DNA from: Luteimonas salinisoli
Lineage (GTDB): Bacteria > Pseudomonadota > Gammaproteobacteria > Xanthomonadales > Xanthomonadaceae
Direction: 5' to 3'
NCBI RefSeq assembly: GCF_013425525.1
Contig: NZ_JACCKA010000091.1
Coordinates: 24,881-88,880, forward strand
DNA: 64,000 bases
Shown here piece by piece: positions 1 through 7,158 of this stretch. Every line of letters begins with the position of its first letter. Within the stretch, counting starts at the first letter, position 1. Below the pieces are notes generated by a model. That model saw only the letters and a list, made by a program, of their open reading frames with translations. It was not told the origin of the DNA and did not search any database. The translations under genes were made by a program, and so were the position numbers.

Positions 1-1
1 C

Positions 2-502
2 GCCTGCGCCGCGGTGGGGGTCGACGTGGACGCGTCGATTCCGGCGCTGGCCGGATTCGGCGGCATCCGGCGGCGCATGGAACTGCTGGGCGAGGCGGAT
101 GGGATCTCGGTCTACGACGACTTCGCCCACCATCCCACGGCGATCGCCACCACGCTCGCGGGGCTGCGCGCCCGGGTCGGGGGCGCGCGCGTGGTGGTGG
201 CGCTGGAGCCGCGCAGCAATTCGATGCGGCTGGGCGCGCACGCCGAGGCGCTGGCGCCGGCGCTGTCTGGCGCCGACGCGGTGGTGTTCCTGCATCGGCC
301 GGAGCTGGCCTGGGATGCCGGCAGCGTGGTCGCCGCGTTGCGCGGCCGGGCGCAGGCGGTGGCCGACGTCGAAACGCTGGTGCGGGCGCTCGGCGCGATC
401 GCGCGCGGCGGCGACCATGTCGTGTTCATGTCCAACGGCGGTTTCGACGGCGCGCCACGGCGCTTCCTGGCCGCACTGCGCGGCGAGCAGCCTCGGGCCT
501 GA
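2..502 (+). CDS. mpl: UDP-N-acetylmuramate:L-Ala-gamma-D-Glu-mDAP ligase, 3' part
   Basis: This is the C-terminal 166 residues of Mpl, the cytoplasmic murein-recycling ligase that rejoins the tripeptide L-Ala-gamma-D-Glu-mDAP to UDP-MurNAc. The reading frame is open to the window edge, so the start lies upstream. The visible part carries the Mur-ligase C-terminal domain with the motif YDDFAHHPTAI (visible residues 38-48), which is characteristic of Mpl rather than MurC. It is followed by a Rossmann-like segment containing ALEPRSNSMR and the terminal VFMSNGGFDG stretch. Length and ending fit the family. The neighbouring LON-domain gene starts 64 bases downstream in the same direction. The frame is certain; only the missing N-terminus prevents full assignment. 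Confidence 0.93.
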   Translation, partial: ACAAVGVDVDASIPALAGFGGIRRRMELLGEADGISVYDDFAHHPTAIATTLAGLRARVGGARVVVALEPRSNSMRLGAHAEALAPALSGADAVVFLHRPELAWDAGSVVAALRGRAQAVADVETLVRALGAIARGGDHVVFMSNGGFDGAPRRFLAALRGEQPRA

Positions 503-566
503 GCGCCGCGCCCGGCCGTGCGCCGCGGCGGTGTTCATCCACGCCGATCCGTGGCACAACTGCCGC

Positions 567-1148
567 ATGAGCGACGACGGCCAGCTCCTGCCGCTGTTCC
601 CGCTGCACTCGGTGCTGGTGCCGGGCGCGGCGCTCGGGCTGCGGGTCTTCGAGCCGCGCTACCTCGACCTGGTGCGCGACTGCGGCCGCAGCGGAGGGAC
701 CTTCGGCATCTGCCTGATCCTCGATGGCGAGGAGAGCGGCGCTCCGGCATCGCCGGCCGCGTACGGCACCGAGGCGCTGATCGAGGACTTCGACCGCGAT
801 GCGGACGGCCTGCTGTCGCTGCGCGTGCGCGGCGCGCGGCGCTTCCGGGTGCACAGCACCCGGGTCCGCGACAACGGCCTGGTAGTGGCCGGGATCGCGT
901 GGCAGGACGAGGATCCGCGCGTGCGCCTGCTGCCGGAGCATGCGCTGCTGGCCGAACTGCTGCGGCGGATCCTGGAGCATGCCGGTGCGGCGGTCTCGGG
1001 GGTACCCAAGGCGCGGTTCGACGATGCCGGCTGGGTCGGCTGGCGCCTTGCCGAACTGTTGCCGCTGGAGCATGCGCAGCGGCAGGCCCTGCTGCAGGAG
1101 GCGGACCCGCACCGGCGGCTGCAGCAGTTGCTCGAATTCGTATCCTGA
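567..1148 (+). CDS. LON peptidase N-terminal (substrate-binding) domain protein
   Basis: A 193-residue stand-alone LON N-terminal domain, with none of the AAA or peptidase parts of Lon. The start is the ATG in front of MSDDGQLLPLFPLHSVLVPG; the LPLFPLHSVLVPG and LRVFEPRYLDLV segments (residues 7-33) are the family hallmark of the PUA-like LON fold. The remainder alternates beta strands (LLSLRVRGARRFRV) with a helical C-terminal part rich in Leu and Arg. Such proteins are common in proteobacteria. Their role is not established; substrate recognition for proteolysis is a family-based guess. It follows mpl with 64 bases between and converges on the DedA-PAP2 gene. Confidence 0.88.
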   Translation: MSDDGQLLPLFPLHSVLVPGAALGLRVFEPRYLDLVRDCGRSGGTFGICLILDGEESGAPASPAAYGTEALIEDFDRDADGLLSLRVRGARRFRVHSTRVRDNGLVVAGIAWQDEDPRVRLLPEHALLAELLRRILEHAGAAVSGVPKARFDDAGWVGWRLAELLPLEHAQRQALLQEADPHRRLQQLLEFVS

Positions 1149-1160
1149 ACCGCGGCGCGG

Positions 1161-3179
1161 TCAGCCGGGCGGGGGCGTGGCCGGAAGCGCCGGCCCGGCG
1201 GTGCGGATGCGCAGCACCGGCCGGCCCGAGCGCGGGTGCGTGTCGCTGCGCGCATCGAGGCCCCCGACGTCGCCGCGCAGGCGTTCCCACGCGGTGGCGC
1301 CGGCATCGCCCTGCGGCTGCCAGAGTCCGAACAGGCCGAACGGCCGGGTGTAGTCCAGCGTCTGTACCGAGCCGATCCACAGCGGCGTCCCGCCGGACAG
1401 GCGCGCCGGCGCGCGCCACAGCCGCAGCACCTGGATGCGCTCGGGCGAGAGCGGGCGCCGCAGCAGCAGCGATTCCGCGCTGGTCTCGAGGGTGGCCGGC
1501 AGCACCGGCTGGGCGTCCGGCGCGGTGTCGTCGTCGAGCAGTCCGAGGGTGGCGGTCCAGTCCGCCTGGGGCTGGATGCGCCAGCCATGCGGCTCCAGCT
1601 GGGCCTGCAGCGGCTGCAGCGGGCCTGCAACCTGGACGTCGAGGGGCCAGCGCTGTTCGCTGTCGCGCTCGTTGCGCTGCGACGGCAGGCGCGCCCACCC
1701 GCTCCGCCACCAGTCGTCCTGCGCCATGCTGATGTTCGGCAGCGGCGGGGTGAAGCTCGCCAGCAGCGGGTCCACTGCGCGCGGCGCGTGCCATGCCGCC
1801 GCCACCACGAAGCTGCCGTAGAAGACCCAGGCCAGCGGCCGCATCCAGAACGAGCGCGCCACGTGGCGCCGGTACGCCAGCCCCAGCGCCAGCAGCCAGA
1901 CGATGCCCAGCAGCATTCCGCCGACCACGTCGCTGAGCCAGTGCGCGCCGAGGTAGATGCGCGAGAAGCCCAGCAGCGACACCACCACGCCGGACACCAG
2001 GTAGGGCCATACCCGGGTGCGGCCCGGCAACTCGCGCGCGATCAGCACCGCGAAGAACCCGAAGGCGATCGTGGCCATCGTCACGGTCATCGACGGGAAA
2101 CCGAAGCCGAGGTGCGCGGTCGGCGGCTGCGGCATGTCGATCAGCCGCTCCAGCACGGTGGTCAGCACCAGCCCGAAGGCGAGGGCCGCCAGCCAGTGCG
2201 CGGCGGCGATCCAGCGCCGCCGCCAGAGCAGCCACAGCGTCGCCAGCCCGGCCGCCGGCACCAGCACCGCCGCGTCGCCGATCGACGCCAGCCCCGCGAG
2301 CATGCGGTCGGCCAGCGGGTTGCGCAGGGAAACCATGAACTCGTACACGCTGCGGTCGATCGCCAGCGGCTCGCCGCGCATCAGGACCGTGGTCAGCAGC
2401 GCGAACCAGGCCCAGGCGATCGCCAGCAGGCAGGCCGCGAGGATCGCCAGCGACGGAGACTCCGGTCGGTTGGGGTCGATCAGCGCCGCGGCGTAGCGAC
2501 CCAGGCGCGGATGGGTGCGCGTCCATTTCAGCGCGCGCGCCAGCAGCGCATTGGCGTGGCCGTCGAACCAGCGCCAGGTGTAGAGCACGCTGGCCCACGC
2601 CAGCGCCATCACCGCGAGCATCGCCCCGAGCACCAGGGCGAGGCGGTCGGCGACCGCCGCCACCGCGTCGTAGGAGGCGCCGAACAGCCACCCCGGCGCC
2701 AGGAACGCCACCGACCAGGAGACCGCCGCGAACAGGCTCACCGGCACGTAGCGGCGCAGCGGCATCCGCAGCATCCCGGCGATCGCCGGTACGAACGGCC
2801 GCACCGCGCCGACGTAGCGCGCGATCAGGATGCTCTTGGTGCCATGCCTGCGAAACAGGGTCTCGCCGCGGTCGAGCAGCTGCGGATAGCGCCGGAACGG
2901 CCAGTGGGCGTGCATCTGCGAACCCCAGCGGCGTCCGACCCAGAAGCTCAGCGCGTCGCCGGCGAAGGCGCCCGCGGCGGCGCAGGCGATCGCGTAGCCG
3001 CCGTCGATGTGCCCGAGCCCGATCAGCGTCCCCACCGCGAAGAGCAGCGGCAGCGCCGGTACCACGATGCCCAGCACCACCAGCGAATCGAGAAACGCGA
3101 TCAGGAAGATCAGGCCGCCCGCGGCCACGGGATGCGCGCTGATCCAGGCGAGGATGCTGTCGAACCAGGCATCTGTCAT
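1161..3179 (-). CDS. DedA family / PAP2-like / LssY C-terminal fusion membrane protein
   Basis: A 672-residue polytopic inner-membrane protein made of three parts. Residues about 1-190 form a DedA/SNARE-associated domain, a family linked to lipid-carrier and phospholipid flipping, with the conserved ARYVGAVRPFVPAIAGM block. Residues about 240-460 form a PAP2-type phosphatase domain with many hydrophobic helices. Residues about 500-640 resemble the soluble LssY C-terminal domain. The fusion itself is known in proteobacteria. PAP2 motif 3 is intact (SRIYLGAHWLSD), but motif 2 reads FPSMTVTM, so the usual PSGH/PSSH histidine is a threonine, and motif 1 reads ERLIDMPQPP instead of K-x6-RP. Catalysis by this domain is therefore doubtful. 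The start ATG is followed by a short amphipathic lead and the first helix. Confidence 0.87.
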   Translation of the reverse strand: MTDAWFDSILAWISAHPVAAGGLIFLIAFLDSLVVLGIVVPALPLLFAVGTLIGLGHIDGGYAIACAAAGAFAGDALSFWVGRRWGSQMHAHWPFRRYPQLLDRGETLFRRHGTKSILIARYVGAVRPFVPAIAGMLRMPLRRYVPVSLFAAVSWSVAFLAPGWLFGASYDAVAAVADRLALVLGAMLAVMALAWASVLYTWRWFDGHANALLARALKWTRTHPRLGRYAAALIDPNRPESPSLAILAACLLAIAWAWFALLTTVLMRGEPLAIDRSVYEFMVSLRNPLADRMLAGLASIGDAAVLVPAAGLATLWLLWRRRWIAAAHWLAALAFGLVLTTVLERLIDMPQPPTAHLGFGFPSMTVTMATIAFGFFAVLIARELPGRTRVWPYLVSGVVVSLLGFSRIYLGAHWLSDVVGGMLLGIVWLLALGLAYRRHVARSFWMRPLAWVFYGSFVVAAAWHAPRAVDPLLASFTPPLPNISMAQDDWWRSGWARLPSQRNERDSEQRWPLDVQVAGPLQPLQAQLEPHGWRIQPQADWTATLGLLDDDTAPDAQPVLPATLETSAESLLLRRPLSPERIQVLRLWRAPARLSGGTPLWIGSVQTLDYTRPFGLFGLWQPQGDAGATAWERLRGDVGGLDARSDTHPRSGRPVLRIRTAGPALPATPPPG

Positions 3180-3291
3180 CGCGCAATTATGGCAGCCGCG
3201 GTGCCGGCGGCGGGTCGCCTTCGACCATGGTTGCGCGACCGGGTGCCGGGTGCGGCGCTCCGGGGCCGGAGCCAGCGCCTACAATGCGGCG

Positions 3292-3954
3292 ATGGCACGC
3301 GAGGACGCCGTCGAGATCCAGGCCTTGAAGGCCGACAGCTTCGGCCGCATCGCGCTGATGCGCGACGCGCGCGGCGTGTTCGTGCGCCGCGATCTCGCCC
3401 ACGTGCCGCCGTGGCTGCGGCTGCCGGCCTGGTGGCTGGCGCGCCGCGAGGCGCGCGGCCTGCGCCGCGTGGCCGGCCTGCCCGCGGTCCCTCGCCTGCT
3501 GGGATGGGACGGGCGGCGCCTGGACCGCAGCCACCTGGCCGGTGCGGCCATGTACCAGCGCCCGCCGCGAGGCGACCTGCGCTATTTCCGCCAGGCCAGG
3601 CGCCTGCTGCAGGCCCTGCACCGGCATGGCCTGGCGCACAACGACCTCGCCAAGGAGGCCAACTGGCTGGTGCTCGAGGACGGCAGCCCGGGGATCATCG
3701 ACTTCCAGCTCGCCACCTGCGGCAATCCGCGCGCGCGCTGGATGCGGCTGCTGGCGCGCGAGGACCTGCGCCACCTGCTCAAGCACAAGCGCATGTACTG
3801 CCGCGAGTTCCTGACCCCGGTGGAGCGGCGGTTGCTCAAGCGCCACTCCTGGCTGCGCGACCTCTGGTTCCGCACCGGCAAGCCGGTGTACCGCTTCGTC
3901 ACCCGGCGCATTCTCAAGTGGGAGGACAACGAGGGCCAGGGGCCGAAGCCTTGA
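3292..3954 (+). CDS. RIO-like serine/threonine protein kinase
   Basis: A 220-residue small kinase-fold protein. The catalytic loop is HGLAHNDLAKEANWLV (residues about 112-127), giving the H-x-D....N pattern, followed by IIDFQLA as the metal-binding DFG equivalent; both are typical of RIO/Kdo-kinase-like folds. There is no clear glycine-rich loop. The position expected for the ATP-anchoring lysine reads FVRRD, with arginine, as I recall for related short kinases. The C-terminus is strongly basic. The chosen ATG is only 7 bases after a TACAAT hexamer (3279-3284), so the message may be leaderless. An alternative upstream start in the same frame would encode low-quality sequence. Substrate unknown; a sugar or lipid kinase role is also possible. 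Confidence 0.82.
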   Translation: MAREDAVEIQALKADSFGRIALMRDARGVFVRRDLAHVPPWLRLPAWWLARREARGLRRVAGLPAVPRLLGWDGRRLDRSHLAGAAMYQRPPRGDLRYFRQARRLLQALHRHGLAHNDLAKEANWLVLEDGSPGIIDFQLATCGNPRARWMRLLAREDLRHLLKHKRMYCREFLTPVERRLLKRHSWLRDLWFRTGKPVYRFVTRRILKWEDNEGQGPKP

Positions 3955-3958
3955 GAGC

Positions 3959-4094
3959 CGGTGATTCGTGATTGGCAGAACCGCGATTGGTGATTCGTGA
4001 TTCGCAAGAGCAGGAGCCCGAGTGCGCTAGCATCTGACCAATCACCAATCACCAATCACCAATCACCAATCACCAATCACCAATCACCAATCAC
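3959..4094. repeat. Heptad-repeat palindrome A (GTGATTG / CAATCAC)
   Basis: An intergenic palindrome begins 5 bases after the kinase stop. The left arm (3961-4003) has imperfect GTGATTS heptads. A loop of about 35 bases follows, beginning AAGAGCAGGAGCC. The right arm (4038-4093) has eight perfect copies of the heptamer CCAATCA. The two arms can pair as a long stem. The right arm ends about 12 bases before the next start codon. Three related elements occur at 36363-36488, 37575-37752 and 56344-56493. Confidence 0.85.
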
Positions 4095-4105
4095 GGGTAT
4101 CCCCC

Positions 4106-4924
4106 ATGTCCACGCTCGCTGGCAAGACGCTCTTCATCACCGGCGCCTCGCGCGGGATCGGCCTGGCGATCGCGCTGCGCGCGGCGCGCGACGGCGCCAA
4201 CGTGGCGATCGCCGCCAAGTCCGACGTTCCCAACCCGAAGCTGCCCGGCACCATCCATACCGCCGCCCAGGCGGTGGCCGATGCCGGCGGGCAGGGGCTG
4301 GCGCTCAAGTGCGACATCCGCGAAGAGGACCAGGTGCGCGCGGCGGTGGCGGCCGCAGTGGATGCCTTCGGCGGCATCGACATCCTGGTCAACAACGCCA
4401 GCGCGATCTGGCTGCGCGGCGCGCTGGACACGCCGATGAAGCGCTTCGACCTGATGCAGCAGGTCAACGCGCGCGGCAGCTTCCTGTGCGCCCAGGCCTG
4501 CCTGCCGCACCTGCTCGAGGCGCCCGATCCCCACATCCTCACCCTTGCGCCGCCGCCTTCGCTGGACCCGAAATGGTGGGCGCCGCATACCGGCTATACC
4601 CTGGCCAAGATGGGGATGAGCTTCGTCACCCTCGGCCTGGCCGGGGAGTTCGGCCCGCGCGGCGTGGCGGTCAACGCGCTGTGGCCGCGCACCCTGATCG
4701 CCACCGACGCGCTGAACATGATCCCCGGCGTGGAGCAGGGCAACGGCCGCGACCCGGCGATCATGGCCGATGCCGCGCACGCGATCCTCACCCGTCCCGC
4801 GCGGGGCTTCAGCGGGCAGTTCCTGATCGACGACGAAGTGCTGCGGGAGGCCGGCATCGCCGACCTGGACCGCTATGCGGTGGATCCGTCGCAGCCGCTG
4901 CTGCCCGACCTGTTCCTCGATTGA
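4106..4924 (+). CDS. SDR family NAD(P)-dependent oxidoreductase (HSDL2-like)
   Basis: A 272-residue classical short-chain dehydrogenase/reductase, probably soluble. The nucleotide-binding motif TGASRGIG is at residues 11-18, NNAS follows near residue 97, and the catalytic pair is GYTLAKMG (Tyr-x3-Lys, near residue 167). The LTLAPPPSLDPKWW stretch and the long LAAKSDVPNPKLPGTIHTA-type loop resemble the hydroxysteroid dehydrogenase-like 2 (HSDL2) group, so a fatty-acyl or steroid-like substrate is plausible but unproven. The ATG is preceded by the repeat arm ending at 4094 and a pyrimidine run, with no clear Shine-Dalgarno sequence. It stands alone, converging on the ion-channel gene. Confidence 0.9.
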   Translation: MSTLAGKTLFITGASRGIGLAIALRAARDGANVAIAAKSDVPNPKLPGTIHTAAQAVADAGGQGLALKCDIREEDQVRAAVAAAVDAFGGIDILVNNASAIWLRGALDTPMKRFDLMQQVNARGSFLCAQACLPHLLEAPDPHILTLAPPPSLDPKWWAPHTGYTLAKMGMSFVTLGLAGEFGPRGVAVNALWPRTLIATDALNMIPGVEQGNGRDPAIMADAAHAILTRPARGFSGQFLIDDEVLREAGIADLDRYAVDPSQPLLPDLFLD

Positions 4925-4961
4925 AGGCGCCCCGGCGCGCCCGCACCCGGGTTCGCCGCCC

Positions 4962-5843
4962 TCAGTCCGCGCGCGGCAGCGGTCCGCCGCAGCGGCGGCA
5001 GTGCGCGGCGTCCGCGGCATGGCCGCGCAGGCCGCATTGCCCGCAGCCGCGCGCGTCGTGGCTGCGCGCCTCCGCGTCTTCCTGGCGCAGGTGGGTGACC
5101 AGCTCGGCGGTGTAGATGCCGGTGGGGATGGCGATGATGCTGTAGCCGATCAGCACCAGGATCGAGGTGATGAAACGTCCGGTCGGGGTGACCGGCACGA
5201 TGTCGCCGAACCCGACCGTGGCCACGGTGATGATCGCCCAGTACATGCTCAGCGGAATGTTGTCGAAGCCGTTGGCCGGACCCTCGATCACGTAGATCAG
5301 CGCGCCGGCGATCACCACGATCGTGACCACCGCGAAGATGAACACGAAGATCTTGCGCCGGCTGCGCCACAGCGCCTGTACCAGCACCCCGCTTTCCTCG
5401 ACGTAGCGGGTCAGCTTGAGAATCCGGAACAGGCGCAGGATGCGCAGCACCCGCACCACCAGCAGGCTCTGGCTGCCGGGCAGCAGCAGCGACAGGTAGG
5501 TGGGCAGGATCGACAGCAGGTCGATCACCCCCCAGATGCTCAGCGCGTAGCGCAGCGGCCGCCGCACCACCACCAGCCGCAGCACGTATTCGGCGGTGAA
5601 CAGCAGCGTGAACGCCCATTCCAGCCCGTAGAGCAGCCGTGCGTGGCCCAGATGGATGGAGGCCACGCTGTCCAGCATCACCGCCACCACGCTGGCCAGG
5701 ATCGCCACCACCAGCAGCAGGTCGAAATTGCGCGACAGCGGGGTGTCGTGCCGGTAGATGATGTCGAACCCGATGCGGCGCCAGCCGGTGGCGCTGGCGG
5801 GCTCGAGTGGTGGGGCGGTGCCCGGACGCATCGGCATGCTCAT
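4962..5843 (-). CDS. Voltage-gated-type potassium channel with C-terminal zinc ribbon
   Basis: A 293-residue six-helix ion transporter of the bacterial Kv type. Four hydrophobic segments precede an S4-like helix with regularly spaced arginines (VVRVLRILRLFRILKL). A pore helix and the selectivity filter TVGFGD follow, and then S6. The tail is unusual: CGQCGLRGHAADAAHCRRCG has two CxxC pairs, as in a zinc ribbon. The start chosen is the ATG of MSMPMRPG; a longer in-frame form adds 14 histidine/arginine-rich residues that look non-native. It is divergent from the aminotransferase gene with 65 bases between. Potassium selectivity rests on the filter (GFG, a GYG variant). Confidence 0.88.
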   Translation of the reverse strand: MSMPMRPGTAPPLEPASATGWRRIGFDIIYRHDTPLSRNFDLLLVVAILASVVAVMLDSVASIHLGHARLLYGLEWAFTLLFTAEYVLRLVVVRRPLRYALSIWGVIDLLSILPTYLSLLLPGSQSLLVVRVLRILRLFRILKLTRYVEESGVLVQALWRSRRKIFVFIFAVVTIVVIAGALIYVIEGPANGFDNIPLSMYWAIITVATVGFGDIVPVTPTGRFITSILVLIGYSIIAIPTGIYTAELVTHLRQEDAEARSHDARGCGQCGLRGHAADAAHCRRCGGPLPRAD

Positions 5844-5908
5844 CCGCCGATTGTGCCGCAGGTGCGGCGATCGGTGAGAATGCACCTCCTCCGCATGGAT
5901 TCTGGACG

Positions 5909-7129
5909 ATGCCGGATACGGTCGTGTCGCCTCTCTCGCTCGCCGACCGGTACCTGCCGGTCTACCGGCAGCGCGCGCTGGTGCTCGAGCGCGGCCGCGG
6001 ATCGCGGCTGTGGGACAGCGACGGCCGCGAGTACGTCGACTTCGCGGCCGGGATCGCCGTCTGCGGCCTCGGCCACGGCGACCCGGACCTGCTGGCGGCG
6101 CTGCAGGAGCAGGCGGGGCGCCTGTGGCATACCAGCAACGTATTCCACAGCGAGCCGCCGCTGCGCCTGGCCGACGAGCTGGTCAGGGCCTCGCGTTTCG
6201 CCACGCGCGTGTTCCTGTGCAACTCCGGCGCCGAGGCCAACGAAGCGGCGATCAAGCTGGTGCGCAAATGGGCGGCGACCCAGGGGCGCCCGCCGGAGCG
6301 GCGCACCATCCTCACTTTCAGGGGCTCGTTCCACGGCCGTACCCTGGCCGCGGTGACCGCCACCGCGCAGCCGAAGTACCAGGCCGGCTACGAGCCGCTG
6401 CCTGGCGGGTTCCGTCATGTCGATTTCAACGACGTTGCGGCGCTCGAGGCGGCGATGGGGGGCGGCGACGTGGCCGCCGTGCTGGTCGAGCCGGTGCAGG
6501 GCGAAGGCGGAGTGATGCCGGCCGCGCCCGGCTTCCTGCAGGCGATACGCGCGCTCTGCGACCGCCACCGCGCGCTGCTGGTGCTGGACGAGATCCAGTG
6601 CGGCATGGGCCGCACCGGCGGGCTGTTCGCCCACTGGCAGGACGGCGTCACCCCGGACGTCGTCACCCTGGCCAAGGCGCTGGGCGGGGGCTTCCCGATC
6701 GGCGCCATGCTGGCCGGGCCGGAAGTGGCCGAGGTGATGCGGTTCGGCGACCACGGCACCACGTTCGGCGGCAACCCGCTGGCGGCGGCGGTGGCGCGGG
6801 TGGCGCTGCGCAAGCTGGGTTCGGCGGAGATCGCGGCCAACGTCGCCCGGCAGTCCGCCGCCCTGCGCGCCGGCCTGGCCGCGCTCGACGACAAACTGCG
6901 GCTGTTCTCCGGCGTGCGCGGACGTGGCCTGATGCTGGGGGCGGTGCTGGCGCCCGATCTCGCCGGGCGCGCCGGCGAGATCCTCGACCACGCCGCTGCC
7001 GAGGGCCTGCTGCTGCTGCAGGCGGGGCCGGACGTGCTGCGTTTCGTGCCGCCGCTGAACATCGGCGACGACGACATCGCCGAGGGCCTGCAGCGCCTGG
7101 GCGCCGCGCTGCGCGCGCTGGCGCGCTGA
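5909..7129 (+). CDS. argD: Acetylornithine-type class III aminotransferase
   Basis: A 406-residue PLP-dependent class III aminotransferase, cytoplasmic, of the acetylornithine/succinyldiaminopimelate group (arginine and lysine biosynthesis). Recognised blocks are FAAGIAVCGLGHGDP, NSGAEANEAAIKLVRKW, FHGRTLAAVTATAQPKYQ, LVLDEIQCGMGRTG and TLAKALGGGFPIGAM, where the lysine is the PLP-binding residue. GTTFGGNPLAAAVA follows. The ATG of MPDTVVSPLSLADRYLPVY gives the usual length; a longer frame upstream has no family similarity. It is not next to other arginine genes, so it could be a second ArgD/AstC-type enzyme for ornithine derivatives. The family is sure; the exact substrate is inferred. Confidence 0.88.
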   Translation: MPDTVVSPLSLADRYLPVYRQRALVLERGRGSRLWDSDGREYVDFAAGIAVCGLGHGDPDLLAALQEQAGRLWHTSNVFHSEPPLRLADELVRASRFATRVFLCNSGAEANEAAIKLVRKWAATQGRPPERRTILTFRGSFHGRTLAAVTATAQPKYQAGYEPLPGGFRHVDFNDVAALEAAMGGGDVAAVLVEPVQGEGGVMPAAPGFLQAIRALCDRHRALLVLDEIQCGMGRTGGLFAHWQDGVTPDVVTLAKALGGGFPIGAMLAGPEVAEVMRFGDHGTTFGGNPLAAAVARVALRKLGSAEIAANVARQSAALRAGLAALDDKLRLFSGVRGRGLMLGAVLAPDLAGRAGEILDHAAAEGLLLLQAGPDVLRFVPPLNIGDDDIAEGLQRLGAALRALAR

Positions 7130-7158
7130 GGCCGGCTGCGGCGCTCCGTGCCGCCTGC

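Noticed and set aside
535..3186. Second minus-strand open frame over the DedA gene and the LON gene
   Set aside because: Arg/Ala/Pro-rich shadow; covers two confident genes on both strands and has no recognised motif.
1236..3971. Very long plus-strand open frame opposite the DedA-PAP2 gene
   Set aside because: It is an antisense shadow in G/C-rich DNA. The translation is an Arg/Gln/His-rich low-complexity text with no family motifs, whereas the minus strand has clear domains.
4038..4093. CRISPR or microsatellite interpretation of the eight CCAATCA copies
   Set aside because: Heptamers are contiguous with no spacers, and the complementary arm upstream makes a hairpin element the better explanation.
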